Source: Ancylobacter crimeensis (GTDB lineage Bacteria > Pseudomonadota > Alphaproteobacteria > Rhizobiales > Xanthobacteraceae). Taken from it: a stretch of DNA of 64,000 bases. The notes under the pieces were generated by a model that did not search any database, was not told the DNA's origin, and saw nothing but the letters and a program-made list of their open reading frames with translations. The translations under genes were made by a program, and so were the position numbers. Each line of letters opens with the position of its first letter. Positions within the stretch are counted from its first letter, which is position 1. This document shows, piece after piece, positions 16,868 through 24,876 of this stretch. The DNA lies in contig NZ_JALKCH010000003.1 in assembly GCF_023016805.1 (NCBI RefSeq), forward strand, positions 186,001 through 250,000. The letters are read 5' to 3'.

Positions 16868-17787
16868 TCGACCCCGACGCCCATCGCCGCGCCGATACGG
16901 TCGTCATCTTCACCGAAGATGCCGACTGGCACACACGCACCCTGCGTCTCGCCATCGAGAAGCAGGGTCTGCGCGTGCTGGTACTGTCGCTGAACGATTG
17001 CGGTTTCGCCATCGGCGAGACCCCGCACGGGCTGCTGATCCCCGGCCTCGACGGCGCGCTGCCGGCTGCGGTGTTCATCCGCGTCATCGCCAAGGGGACC
17101 ACCGAGCAGATCACGGTGCGGCTCAGCCTGCTGCATGCGCTGCGCGAGCTCGGAGTAAAGGTGATGAACGACGCCCGCGCCATCGAGCGTTGCGTCGACA
17201 AGAGCATGACAAGCTTCCTGATTGCCAAGGCGGGCCTGCCGACGCCGCGTACCTTCGTGCGGGAAGATCGTGCGGCGATGCAGGCACTGGTCGACGAGGC
17301 GCCTGGCGATAGCGTGCTGAAGCCGATGTTCGGCGCGCAGGGCAAGGGGATCAGGCGGATCGCTCCCCGGGACGCCCTGCCGGAGCCGGAGAAGGTGGGC
17401 GGCGTTTATTACCTGCAGGAGTTCGTCGAGGGGCGGCAGAATGACGGCATGTTCCAGGACTGGCGCGTCTATGTCGTCGGTGGCCGTGCCATCTCGGCTA
17501 TGATCCGTCGCTCGGAGCGGTGGATCACCAATATTCACCAGGGTGCGGCGGGCATCCCGGCCCCGGTCGACGGGATTGCCGCCGCCTATGCGGTGCGGGC
17601 TACGCACGCCGTGGGCGCGGATTATGCGGGCGTCGACCTGATCGAGGATGCGCAGGGCCGTTTCACCGTGCTGGAAGTGAACTCCATGCCGGCCTGGAAG
17701 GGCCTCCAGCGCACGACCGACATCGATGTCGCCGGCGCGATGGCCGGGCATCTCGTCGCCTCGCTCGGCGCCAGGGCGACGGCGTGA
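16864..17787 (+). CDS. RimK-type ATP-grasp ligase, H4MPT-cluster Orf7 type
   Basis: A 307-residue RimK-like ATP-grasp ligase. An N-terminal domain is followed by VMNDARAIERCVDKSMTSFL near residue 100, VLKPMFGAQGKGI near 152 (nucleotide-binding loop), YYLQEFVEGRQNDGMFQDW near 180, and FTVLEVNSMPAWKGLQ near 267, which carries the metal-binding Glu and Asn. The family includes MptN, which adds glutamate to H4MPT, and RimK, which adds glutamates to a protein. Methylofuran in Methylobacterium carries a polyglutamate tail, so this protein could make that tail, or glutamylate dephospho-H4MPT; this is inference. Starts within the mch stop and ends within the next GTG. Confidence 0.87.
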   Translation: MIDPDAHRRADTVVIFTEDADWHTRTLRLAIEKQGLRVLVLSLNDCGFAIGETPHGLLIPGLDGALPAAVFIRVIAKGTTEQITVRLSLLHALRELGVKVMNDARAIERCVDKSMTSFLIAKAGLPTPRTFVREDRAAMQALVDEAPGDSVLKPMFGAQGKGIRRIAPRDALPEPEKVGGVYYLQEFVEGRQNDGMFQDWRVYVVGGRAISAMIRRSERWITNIHQGAAGIPAPVDGIAAAYAVRATHAVGADYAGVDLIEDAQGRFTVLEVNSMPAWKGLQRTTDIDVAGAMAGHLVASLGARATA

Positions 17788-18620
17788 ACGCGGGACTGCC
17801 CGCGGTCACTATTGCCGCATGGTTCGAGGCCTCCTGCCGCGAGGAACTGGATGGTCTCAAGCCGGGAAATGTGCACCGTTTCAGCGCCGGTCACTGCATG
17901 GACGTCGTCCATTTCGAGCGGGCGGCGGCGGCGGCGGCGCCGTTGATCGCGCAACCGGACGCGAGCGTCGGGGCGCGGATCGAGGCGGCAGTCAATGCTT
18001 CCTTCGGCGCGACGGGCCTCAACACCAATCTCGGTATCGTCCTGCTCTGTGCGCCCCTCGCTAGCGCAGCCGAACGCGGCGGGATCCTGCGCACTGCGTT
18101 GCAGTCCGTGCTGGACGGGCTGACGGTTGAGGATGCCGCGGCGGCGTTTCGCGCGATCGTCCGCGCCAATCCGGGTGGGTTGGGACGTACGGGCGAGCAT
18201 GACGTCGCAGAGGCCGCGACCATCACACTCAAGCAGGCCATGGCCGCAGCCGCAGACCGCGACCGGATCGCGCGTCAATATGTCTCCGGCTTTGCCGACA
18301 TCTTCACCGTCGGCCTGCCCTGCATCGCCCGGGTTCCGCCGGATGCCCGCGCGGAGGCGGTGCATCTCGCCTTCATGGCAGCTTTCCCGGACAGCCATAT
18401 CCAACGCAAATTCGGGCTTGAAACCGCCCGTCGCGTTCAGCAGGAGGCGCGGGAGGTGGATCTTGCGACGCCGTGGCGAGAGGGCAGCGAACGCCGCCAT
18501 CCGGTCCTCGCTGCCTTCGACGCAAGCCTGAAGGCGCGCGGCCTCAATCCCGGAACCAGCGCCGACCTCACCGTTGCGACGCTGTTCGTCGCGCGGCTCG
18601 AGGGCCTGATCAACCCGTGA
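17784..18620 (+). CDS. Triphosphoribosyl-dephospho-CoA synthase (CitG/MdcB)-like protein
   Basis: A 278-residue helical protein of the CitG family; known members make triphosphoribosyl-dephospho-CoA for citrate or malonate lyase. Seen here are CREELDGLKPGNVHRFSAG near residue 10, GLNTNLGIVLLCAPLA near 78 and the helical region ending DSHIQRKFG near 200. No citrate or malonate lyase genes are near; it follows the Orf7-type ligase in a GTGA overlap, so its role is more likely in H4MPT or methylofuran chemistry. GTG at 17784 was chosen over an upstream frame to 17520 that lies inside the previous gene. Its last 11 bases overlap the end of the convergent HisA-like gene. Confidence 0.8.
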   Translation: MNAGLPAVTIAAWFEASCREELDGLKPGNVHRFSAGHCMDVVHFERAAAAAAPLIAQPDASVGARIEAAVNASFGATGLNTNLGIVLLCAPLASAAERGGILRTALQSVLDGLTVEDAAAAFRAIVRANPGGLGRTGEHDVAEAATITLKQAMAAAADRDRIARQYVSGFADIFTVGLPCIARVPPDARAEAVHLAFMAAFPDSHIQRKFGLETARRVQQEAREVDLATPWREGSERRHPVLAAFDASLKARGLNPGTSADLTVATLFVARLEGLINP

Positions 18621-19308
18621 AGCGGCGCAGGGTCGCGGGATCAAGACGTCCGTCATGCAGGGCGCTGGCGAGGAGGACACCGGCTACCCCCTGCCCGGTC
18701 AGCCGGTCGAGGTCCGAGGTATCGCGTACTCCGCCTGCGGCGTGAACGCGCCGGCGGCCTGCTTTCTGCTGAACCTCGGCGAGCCGCGCGATATCCGGCC
18801 CGGCATCGGAACCGACGCGCGCAAGGGTCATGACGATGAGATCGTCCGGCCAGAGTGCGGGCGTGTCGTGGATCGCGTCCGGCCCCATTCGGCCGCGAGC
18901 GTCATGGTCCAGCGAGAGAATCGTGCCTTCCCCAGCGAGAACGGTGCGGGCCGCCGAGCTGCCTGCCAGCGATTCGGTACCCACGACCGGCCGCCCGAGC
19001 CCCGCCGAGACACGACGCGACACGCGTTCGGGCGTACCTTCCCCGGCATCCACCCACAATGCGAGGCCGGGGTGTCGGCGCTGCAGTGCGCCGATGACGG
19101 CGTCATGATCGCCCCTCCCGCGGATCGCATCGAGGTCGGCGATATAGAGCGTGCGGAACGGCGCGAGGGCGAGCAACGCTTCGGCAATCGCGAAGGGATC
19201 GGAGCCAGGGCAGAGCGGCGTCTCGATCGGGCGATAGCGATCTCGCTCTCCCCTGCGCGCATGTACCACCACCCCTCCCATCAGATCGAGGACCGGTATA
19301 AGTTCCAC
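18610..19308 (-). CDS. HisA/HisF-related TIM-barrel protein of the H4MPT cluster
   Basis: A 232-residue HisA-like barrel: IPVLDLMGGVVVHARRGERD at the N-terminus, LYIADLDAIRGRGDHDAVI near residue 53, LWVDAGEGT near 84, and VHAAGGVRDTSDLDRL near 188. HisA isomerises an aminoimidazole ribotide in histidine synthesis, but this shorter relative sits inside the C1 cofactor cluster with no other his genes, so a phosphoribosyl or furan-related step is inferred. It reads opposite to its neighbours: its end overlaps the CitG-like gene by 11 bases and its GTG start, with AGGAAGG ahead, is 22 bases from the start of the MfnD-like gene. Its promoter must therefore lie in or beyond that gene's 5' end. Confidence 0.78.
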   Translation of the reverse strand: MELIPVLDLMGGVVVHARRGERDRYRPIETPLCPGSDPFAIAEALLALAPFRTLYIADLDAIRGRGDHDAVIGALQRRHPGLALWVDAGEGTPERVSRRVSAGLGRPVVGTESLAGSSAARTVLAGEGTILSLDHDARGRMGPDAIHDTPALWPDDLIVMTLARVGSDAGPDIARLAEVQQKAGRRRVHAAGGVRDTSDLDRLTGQGVAGVLLASALHDGRLDPATLRRFTG

Positions 19309-19330
19309 GCCCTTCCTCCCTCACCACCAA

Positions 19331-20302
19331 ATGGATGGTCGGATGCTCGTCTTCGTATGCGAGACGGTGACCGGCGGCGGCTTTGAAGGAGCCGACCTGC
19401 CGGTGGACCTGATAGCCGAAGCCACGTTGATGCGCGACGCGTTGATCGGCGATCTCGAAGACCTGCCCGGCGTGCGCGTCGTCACCACGCATGATTCACG
19501 TCTGCCACCGCCCCCCCGCGGCGAGAGCAGCGTGGTCGAAGCGGGTATTCCCGCGCGGGAAAAATGGAAGGAACTGTCGGGGCAGGCGCATTGCTGCTGG
19601 CCGATCGCTCCGGAAACCGGCGGCGAACTGGCCACCCTCGCTGCGCTGATGCGCCGCGCCAATCCCCGCGTGATCGCCTGCGATACCGCAACGCTGGACA
19701 TCTGCGCCAGCAAGCACGCTACGTCGCGGGCCCTCGCCGCCGCCGGCATCCGGGTCGTCACGAGCTGGCGCCCGGACGAGGTGCCAGCCGATGCGACGGG
19801 ACCGTTCGTGGTGAAACCGGACGATGGGGCCGGCAGCGTCGACACCTTCGTCATCGCGAACCGGCCCTCGTCGAGCCTCACCGGAGCGGTCGTGCAGCCT
19901 TATGTCCAGGGCGCCCCCCGCAGCCTCACTCTACTGTGCCAGAGCGGGCGGGCCCATGTGCTCGCCGTGAACCATCAGCACGTCGTGCGCAGCGATGATC
20001 GGCTGCTGTTCCACGGCGTAACGGTGGGTGCCGAACCCGTCACGGACGAGCTTTTCGCGCTTGCGAAGCGGATTTATTCCGCACTTCCCGGTTTGCACGG
20101 CCTCGTCGGCGTCGACTTCATCGCGAGCCGCGAGGGGCCGATGGTGATCGAGATCAATCCGCGGCTGACGACGTCCTATGCCGGCCTGCGTCCTGCACTG
20201 GCAATCAATCCTGTCGCGTTCATCGGCGAACTGATACGCGACGGCGTGGTGCCGGACCTGCCCTACCTTCCCATTGCGACTCCCTTCGAGGTGCGACTTT
20301 GA
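19331..20302 (+). CDS. ATP-grasp ligase, MfnD-like (tyramine-glutamate ligase family)
   Basis: A 323-residue ATP-grasp protein resembling MfnD, the archaeal tyramine-glutamate ligase of methanofuran synthesis. Landmarks are FVCETVTGGGF at the N-terminus, CDTATLDICASKHATSRAL near residue 115, FVVKPDDGAGSVDTFV near 158 and MVIEINPRLTTSYAGLRPA near 271 (metal ligands Glu and Asn). Because bacterial methylofuran contains a tyrosine-type unit and many glutamates, the true amine substrate may differ from tyramine. An ATG at 19343 is an alternative start. Divergent from the HisA-like gene by 22 bases, and overlapping the next gene by four bases. Confidence 0.8.
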   Translation: MDGRMLVFVCETVTGGGFEGADLPVDLIAEATLMRDALIGDLEDLPGVRVVTTHDSRLPPPPRGESSVVEAGIPAREKWKELSGQAHCCWPIAPETGGELATLAALMRRANPRVIACDTATLDICASKHATSRALAAAGIRVVTSWRPDEVPADATGPFVVKPDDGAGSVDTFVIANRPSSSLTGAVVQPYVQGAPRSLTLLCQSGRAHVLAVNHQHVVRSDDRLLFHGVTVGAEPVTDELFALAKRIYSALPGLHGLVGVDFIASREGPMVIEINPRLTTSYAGLRPALAINPVAFIGELIRDGVVPDLPYLPIATPFEVRL

Positions 20303-21351
20303 ACGAAATGATGACCGGCGTGGTGCGCCTTGGCTGGGATGTCGGAGGCGCGCATGTGAAGCTGGCGGCCTTCGGCAAGGATGGCAGGCTGAAGGCGATC
20401 CGGATTGCGCCCTGCCCCATCTGGCGCGGCGAAGAGCACCTTGCGACCACGCTGCGCACCTTGCGCGCCGGGTTCGAACCGGGCGTGCCCTCTGCCGTGA
20501 CCATGACGGCCGAGGTGGCGGATCTCTGGCCGGACAGGCACGCCGGCGTCATTGGAACGACAGCCCTTCTGGTGCGTGAGCTCGGCAACGCGCCGCTCGC
20601 TCTTTTCGCCGGGCCGGAGGGCTTCGTGGAACCGCAGGACGCCGCCGCACACTCGGCGACCATCGCCTCGGCCAACTGGTACGCAACCGCGGCCGTGCTC
20701 GGCCATCTGCTGCCGGAGGGAGTCCTTCTCGACATCGGCTCCACCACGACGGACATCATCCCCTTCGGCAAGGGGCGGGTGGCAGCACGCGGCTTCACCG
20801 ACGCGGAGCGCCTCGCCAACAATGAGCTGATCTATACCGGCGTCGTGCGCACGGCGGTGATGGCGATGGCCGAGAGTGCTCCTTTCGACGGGCGCTGGGT
20901 GCCGCTGGCGGCGGAATTCTTCGCCACGAGTGCCGACGTCCACCGGCTGACCGGGGATCTCGCGGAAGCCGCCGATCTTCATCCTGCCGCGGATAATGGA
21001 CCGAAGACCGAGGAAGCCAGTGCGCGGCGCTTGCTCCGGATGGTCGCGCAGGATCTCTCCGCCGCAACCCGGCCGCGGGCGACCCGGCTTGCCCGGCATC
21101 TCGCGGAGGCGCAAACAACGCGGATTGGCCGCGCGCTCGACTGCGTGCTGTCCGGCCTCGACTTCGAGCCGGAGCTGGTGGTCGGCGCGGGCGTCGGCCG
21201 TCTCCTGTCGCGCCGGCTCGCCGAACGGCGCGGGGCCGCCTATCTCGATCTGGGCGACGTGCTGACCGACGAGCCGGCCCTGAGCCAGGAAGCCGCCGAT
21301 TGCGCGCCAGCCGTCGCTGTCGGTCTCCTGTCCGCCGCCCTCTCTTCCTGA
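20299..21351 (+). CDS. MfnF-like hydantoinase/oxoprolinase-fold protein
   Basis: A 350-residue ASKHA/hydantoinase-A-fold protein. The phosphate-binding motifs are LGWDVGGAHVKLA near residue 12 and LLDIGSTTTDIIPFG near residue 143; VVGAGVGRLLSRRLAE near residue 296 is the adenosine-side loop. MfnF couples the furan and amine halves of methanofuran in archaea, and a copy in this cluster is expected. TTG at 20299 overlaps the previous stop (TTGA) and has GAGGTG five bases ahead; ATG at 20308 is possible. The downstream folB starts 21 bases after its stop. Assignment to MfnF, as opposed to another member of the fold, rests on context. Confidence 0.78.
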   Translation: MNEMMTGVVRLGWDVGGAHVKLAAFGKDGRLKAIRIAPCPIWRGEEHLATTLRTLRAGFEPGVPSAVTMTAEVADLWPDRHAGVIGTTALLVRELGNAPLALFAGPEGFVEPQDAAAHSATIASANWYATAAVLGHLLPEGVLLDIGSTTTDIIPFGKGRVAARGFTDAERLANNELIYTGVVRTAVMAMAESAPFDGRWVPLAAEFFATSADVHRLTGDLAEAADLHPAADNGPKTEEASARRLLRMVAQDLSAATRPRATRLARHLAEAQTTRIGRALDCVLSGLDFEPELVVGAGVGRLLSRRLAERRGAAYLDLGDVLTDEPALSQEAADCAPAVAVGLLSAALSS

Positions 21352-21372
21352 CCTTCTTGCGAGAATCGACCC

Positions 21373-21738
21373 ATGTCCGACCGTGTCTTCCTCCGCGGCA
21401 TCGAACTGTTCGCCCATCACGGGCTCTATCCCGAGGAGGCGAAGCTCGGGCAGCGCTTCGTGGTGGATATCGACTGGTGGCTCGACACACGCCAGGCAGC
21501 GCGGGATGACGATTACGAGGAAACAGTCGGCTATCAGGAGGTCTACGAGACGGTAACGCGCGTCTCGGCGGAGCATCGCTTCCACATCCTCGAAGCCTTC
21601 GCCGAGGGCATTGCCGCGGCCATCCTGAAAAGGTTCGGGCGGATCGAGAAGGTTCGCGTGGAAGTCCACAAGCCGTCGGCACCGATCGCCGGAGTGTTTC
21701 GCGACGTTGGCGTAGATATCACCCGCACGCGCGGGTGA
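21373..21738 (+). CDS. folB: Dihydroneopterin aldolase
   Basis: A 121-residue FolB-type enzyme cutting dihydroneopterin to hydroxymethyl-dihydropterin and glycolaldehyde. The N-terminal VFLRGIELFAHHGLYPEEAKLGQ, the tunnelling-fold middle TVGYQEVYETV near residue 50, EAFAEGIAAAIL near 70 and the late VEVHKPSAPIAGVF carrying the catalytic lysine are all present. Full family length. As last gene of the C1 plus-strand run it probably supplies pterin for H4MPT as well as folate; whether another folB exists elsewhere cannot be seen. Ends 30 bases before the convergent cbbR stop. Confidence 0.93.
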   Translation: MSDRVFLRGIELFAHHGLYPEEAKLGQRFVVDIDWWLDTRQAARDDDYEETVGYQEVYETVTRVSAEHRFHILEAFAEGIAAAILKRFGRIEKVRVEVHKPSAPIAGVFRDVGVDITRTRG

Positions 21739-21768
21739 GGCGTTTGTCATCGGCGCCGGCTTGGTGCC

Positions 21769-22779
21769 TCAGGATGCCTTTGCTGGCTTGCGACGCGCAG
21801 GTGCCGGTGCATCCTCGCTGCCATCGGCCCCTGAGTCACGCGCGGGTGCCGGTGCGATGGACTGCGGAAGGAAATCGGAGCCCCGTCGGGCAAGGAAGTC
21901 ATTCAGTGCCGCGGCCGGGGGCGTCAGCCTCTTGGCCGATCGCTTGACCACGAACCATTGCCGCACCACCGGCAGTCCTTCGACGTCGAGCAAGGCAAGC
22001 CGACCATCGCTCACTTCGTGCGCCACTGTGTGCGCCGAGATGAACGAAAGGCCGAGCCCGGCCATGACCGCCTGCTTGATGGTCTCGTTCGAGCCGATCT
22101 CCATGCCGATCTTCGGCTCTACGCCGGCATCCTGAAAAAAGCGCTCCATCAGGTTGCGGGTGCCCGAACCCGGCTCTCGCATGAGGAAGGTTTCGCCCAC
22201 CATGTCCGTGGCCGAAATGCGCCGCCCGAGCAATGGATGGGTGGTTGGCGCGATGATGACGTGAGGGTGAGCCCCCAGCAGGGTCTTGTCGACCGCAATA
22301 TCGACAGGCGGCCGCCCCATGATCGCGACGTCGATCGAATCATTTCGCAGCGCCGCGATGATGTCCTCGCGATTTCCGACCGTCAGAATCACGTCGATGC
22401 CCGGATGCGAGCGGGCAAAGGCCCCCAGCGCGGCCGGGGCGAAATATTTCGCAGTCGAAACGATCCCGACCGCCACCCGCCCGGCATCGAGCCCCTTCAT
22501 CGCGTCGAGCGCAGCACCGCAATCGGCGAGCGCGTGTTCGATTCGCGCTACGGCGCCAAGCACCTCGCGGCCGGCGTCGCTGGGCTGGAAACGGTCGCCG
22601 GCGCGATCCAGCAGCGGCAGGCCAAGCTGGTCCTCCAGTAGCTGGACCTGCATGGTGACGGCCGGCGGCGTTACATTGAGGACCTTCGCCGCACCGGTGA
22701 CGGTGCCGGTGTCGATGACGGCGGCGAAAGCGCGGAGCTGTTTCAGGGTGACGTTGCGCATGGCGTGATTGTCATTCAT
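21769..22779 (-). CDS. cbbR: LysR-type regulator CbbR
   Basis: A 336-residue LysR-family activator, by position CbbR, controlling the divergent cbb operon. The N-terminal helix-turn-helix reads TLKQLRAFAAVIDTGTVTGAA with NVTPPAVTMQVQLLEDQLG as recognition region; the rest is the two-lobed effector domain (VSTAKYFAPAALGAFA near residue 110, MREPGSGTRN near 210). In other CbbRs the effectors are RuBP, phosphoenolpyruvate or NADPH. The C-terminus carries an extra 25 or so residues rich in Ala, Pro and Lys. ATG at 22779 is used; ATG at 22761 (MRNVTLKQ) is equally possible. Convergent with folB. Confidence 0.93.
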   Translation of the reverse strand: MNDNHAMRNVTLKQLRAFAAVIDTGTVTGAAKVLNVTPPAVTMQVQLLEDQLGLPLLDRAGDRFQPSDAGREVLGAVARIEHALADCGAALDAMKGLDAGRVAVGIVSTAKYFAPAALGAFARSHPGIDVILTVGNREDIIAALRNDSIDVAIMGRPPVDIAVDKTLLGAHPHVIIAPTTHPLLGRRISATDMVGETFLMREPGSGTRNLMERFFQDAGVEPKIGMEIGSNETIKQAVMAGLGLSFISAHTVAHEVSDGRLALLDVEGLPVVRQWFVVKRSAKRLTPPAAALNDFLARRGSDFLPQSIAPAPARDSGADGSEDAPAPARRKPAKAS

Positions 22780-22792
22780 TCTTACTGAAAGT

Positions 22793-22805
22793 TTACAAAA
22801 GATTA
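22793..22805 (+). promoter_or_regulatory. Candidate CbbR operator (TNA-N7-TNA) in the cbbR-cbbF spacer
   Basis: TTA (22793-22795), seven bases, TTA (22803-22805) fits the CbbR consensus TNA-N7-TNA and the general LysR T-N11-A pattern. It lies 14 bases upstream of the cbbR start and about 140 bases before cbbF, in an AT-rich patch (22781-22815) unlike its GC-rich surroundings. That position suits autorepression of cbbR and activation of cbbF. Seen as a motif only. Confidence 0.55.
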
Positions 22806-22944
22806 TTCGAATTTCCTTACGCCGCCAAGTCGTGCATGTTGCCATCAACAAAAGGCGTCCGCCGCTTCGGGTCCCCCGCTCGAAGGTTTTACGGAAACGA
22901 CACGCCAGAAGGTCAAAGACCTCCACACATCCTGGGGAAACGCC

Positions 22945-23973
22945 GTGACACACAAGACATTGCAGGACCACCTCGCGGGGTGGGCCGGAGCCGACTCTCT
23001 GCGTCAGGGGGTCGCCGAAAGCGTGCACGCCCTGGCCGGCGCCGCGGTCAAGATCGCCGAACTCATCGCAGCCGGCCCGCTGGCTGGCGAGATGGCCAAG
23101 GTGAGGGGTTATCACGAGGAAGGTGGCGACAGCCAGAAGGAGCTGGACGCCATCGCCGACGGCCTCGTGCTCGAGGCGCTGCGCCTCGCGCCGGTCGCCG
23201 TGTTCGGTTCCGAGGAAGCCGAGGAGCCGGTCGCGCTCTCGCCCTCGGGCATGCTGGCGATCGCCGTCGATCCGCTGGACGGCTCGTCCAACATCGACAC
23301 CAACATCTCAGTCGGCACGATCTTCTCGATCCTGCCGTTCACCGGGCCGAACAGCCTGATCCAGCCCGGCAACCGGCAGCTGGCCGCCGGCTTCTTTGTC
23401 TACGGCCCACAGACCTCACTGGTCCTGACCGTCGGCGAAGGCACCCAGATCTTCGTCCACGACCGCCTGTCGAAAAAGTTCCTGCTGGCGAATGAGCGCG
23501 TCTCGATCGCGGCGGAAACAAACGAATACGCCATCAACGGTTCCAATGCCCGACACTGGGACAATGCGGTCCGCTGCTACATCGAAGACTGCCAGGCCGG
23601 CGCCGACGGCCCGCGCGGCAAGGACTTCAACACGCGCTGGGTGGCCTCCATGGTGGCCGAGGCCTACCGCATCCTCGCCCGCGGCGGTGTCTATCTCTAT
23701 CCCGGCGACGCCCGCAAAGGCTACGCGAAGGGCCGGCTGCGGCTGGTCTATGAGGCAAACCCGATTGCCTTCGTGATGGAGCAGGCCGACGGCCGCGCCA
23801 CCGATGGCAGCCGCCGGATCCTCGACATCATCCCCTCGAAGCTGCATCAGCGCATCCCGCTGGTTTTCGGTTCACGGGGCGAGGTCGAGCGTATCGCCCG
23901 CTACCAGATCGGCTCGGCCGATCTGCCGGAACGCGCGCCGCTCTTCGGCAAGCGCGGCCTCCTGCGGGCGTGA
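22945..23973 (+). CDS. cbbF: Fructose-1,6-bisphosphatase class I, Calvin-cycle form
   Basis: A 342-residue class I fructose-1,6-/sedoheptulose-1,7-bisphosphatase. The metal/phosphate site VDPLDGSSNIDTN near residue 110 is intact, preceded by FGSEEAEEPV near 88, with SMVAEAYRIL and GGVYLYPGD toward the C-terminus. The start is GTG at 22945 with GGGGAAA shortly before. It is the first gene of the operon, about 165 bases from divergent cbbR, and would be controlled from the CbbR site there. cbbP begins 13 bases after its stop. Confidence 0.96.
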   Translation: MTHKTLQDHLAGWAGADSLRQGVAESVHALAGAAVKIAELIAAGPLAGEMAKVRGYHEEGGDSQKELDAIADGLVLEALRLAPVAVFGSEEAEEPVALSPSGMLAIAVDPLDGSSNIDTNISVGTIFSILPFTGPNSLIQPGNRQLAAGFFVYGPQTSLVLTVGEGTQIFVHDRLSKKFLLANERVSIAAETNEYAINGSNARHWDNAVRCYIEDCQAGADGPRGKDFNTRWVASMVAEAYRILARGGVYLYPGDARKGYAKGRLRLVYEANPIAFVMEQADGRATDGSRRILDIIPSKLHQRIPLVFGSRGEVERIARYQIGSADLPERAPLFGKRGLLRA

Positions 23974-23986
23974 GGGAAGGTGCATC

Positions 23987-24862
23987 ATGTCGCTCCATCA
24001 TCCCATCATTTCCGTCACCGGTTCGTCCGGCGCCGGCACCACCTCGGTTCGCCGCATCTTCGAACAGATCTTCCGGCGTGAGGAAGTTGCCGCCGCCTAC
24101 ATCGAGGGCGACGCCTTCCACCGCTATGACCGCGCCGAAATGAAGCGTGTCATGGCTGACGAGGCAGCTCGCGGAAACCACCACTACAGCCACTTCGGGC
24201 CGGATTCGAACCTGTTCGAGGAGCTCGAGGAGACGTTCCGCGCCTATTCGGCGACCGGCACCGGTCGGACCCGGCACTACATCCACGACGACAAGGAAGC
24301 CGCCGAATTCGGCGGAAAGCCGGGGACCTTCACCGAGTGGGAGCAGATCCCGACCCCCACCGACCTGCTGTTCTACGAGGGTCTGCACGGCGCGGTCGTC
24401 AGCGGCAATGTCGACGTCGCCCGCTATGCCGACCTCAAGATCGGGGTCGTTCCGGTCATCAATCTCGAATGGATCCAGAAGATCCACCGCGATCGGTCCC
24501 ATCGTGGCTATTCCACGGAAGCGGTGACGGACACCATCCTGCGTCGCATGCCGGACTACGTGAACTACATCTGCCCGCAGTTCACCCATACCGACATCAA
24601 TTTCCAGCGCGTGCCGACGGTCGATACCTCGAACCCGTTCATCGCCCGCTGGATCCCGACCGCCGACGAATCGATCGTGGTCATCCGCTTCAAGAGCCCG
24701 CGCGGCATCGACTTCCCCTACCTGCTTTCGATGATCGAAGGCAGCTGGATGAGCCGCGCCAACTCCATCGTGATCCCGGGCGGCAAGCTCGACATCGCGA
24801 TGCAGCTGATCCTCACGCCGATGATCCTCAATCTCGTCGAAAAGAAGCGGCGTGCCGCGTGA
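23987..24862 (+). CDS. cbbP: Phosphoribulokinase
   Basis: A 291-residue bacterial-type phosphoribulokinase, converting ribulose 5-phosphate and ATP to RuBP. The P-loop GSSGAGTTS lies at residues 12-20, followed by [10 protein letters not shown] near residue 39 and [19 protein letters not shown] near 64; [10 protein letters not shown] (Walker B-like) is near 125 and [15 protein letters not shown] near 150. The ATG at 23987 follows GGGAAGG, so the upstream open frame from 23804 is inside cbbF and was not used. Cytoplasmic, octameric in relatives, activated by NADH. Confidence 0.97.
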   Translation: MSLHHPIISVTGSSGAGTTSVRRIFEQIFRREEVAAAYIEGDAFHRYDRAEMKRVMADEAARGNHHYSHFGPDSNLFEELEETFRAYSATGTGRTRHYIHDDKEAAEFGGKPGTFTEWEQIPTPTDLLFYEGLHGAVVSGNVDVARYADLKIGVVPVINLEWIQKIHRDRSHRGYSTEAVTDTILRRMPDYVNYICPQFTHTDINFQRVPTVDTSNPFIARWIPTADESIVVIRFKSPRGIDFPYLLSMIEGSWMSRANSIVIPGGKLDIAMQLILTPMILNLVEKKRRAA

Positions 24863-24876
24863 CCCCGGAGGATACC

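Noticed and set aside
17784-18620. Citrate lyase or malonate decarboxylase prosthetic-group synthase (citG/mdcB)
   Set aside because: No lyase or decarboxylase subunits nearby; context is C1 cofactor synthesis.
18610-19308. Histidine biosynthesis hisA
   Set aside because: The protein is a shorter HisA relative, no other his genes are near, and it lies in the cofactor cluster, so it was called HisA-related only.
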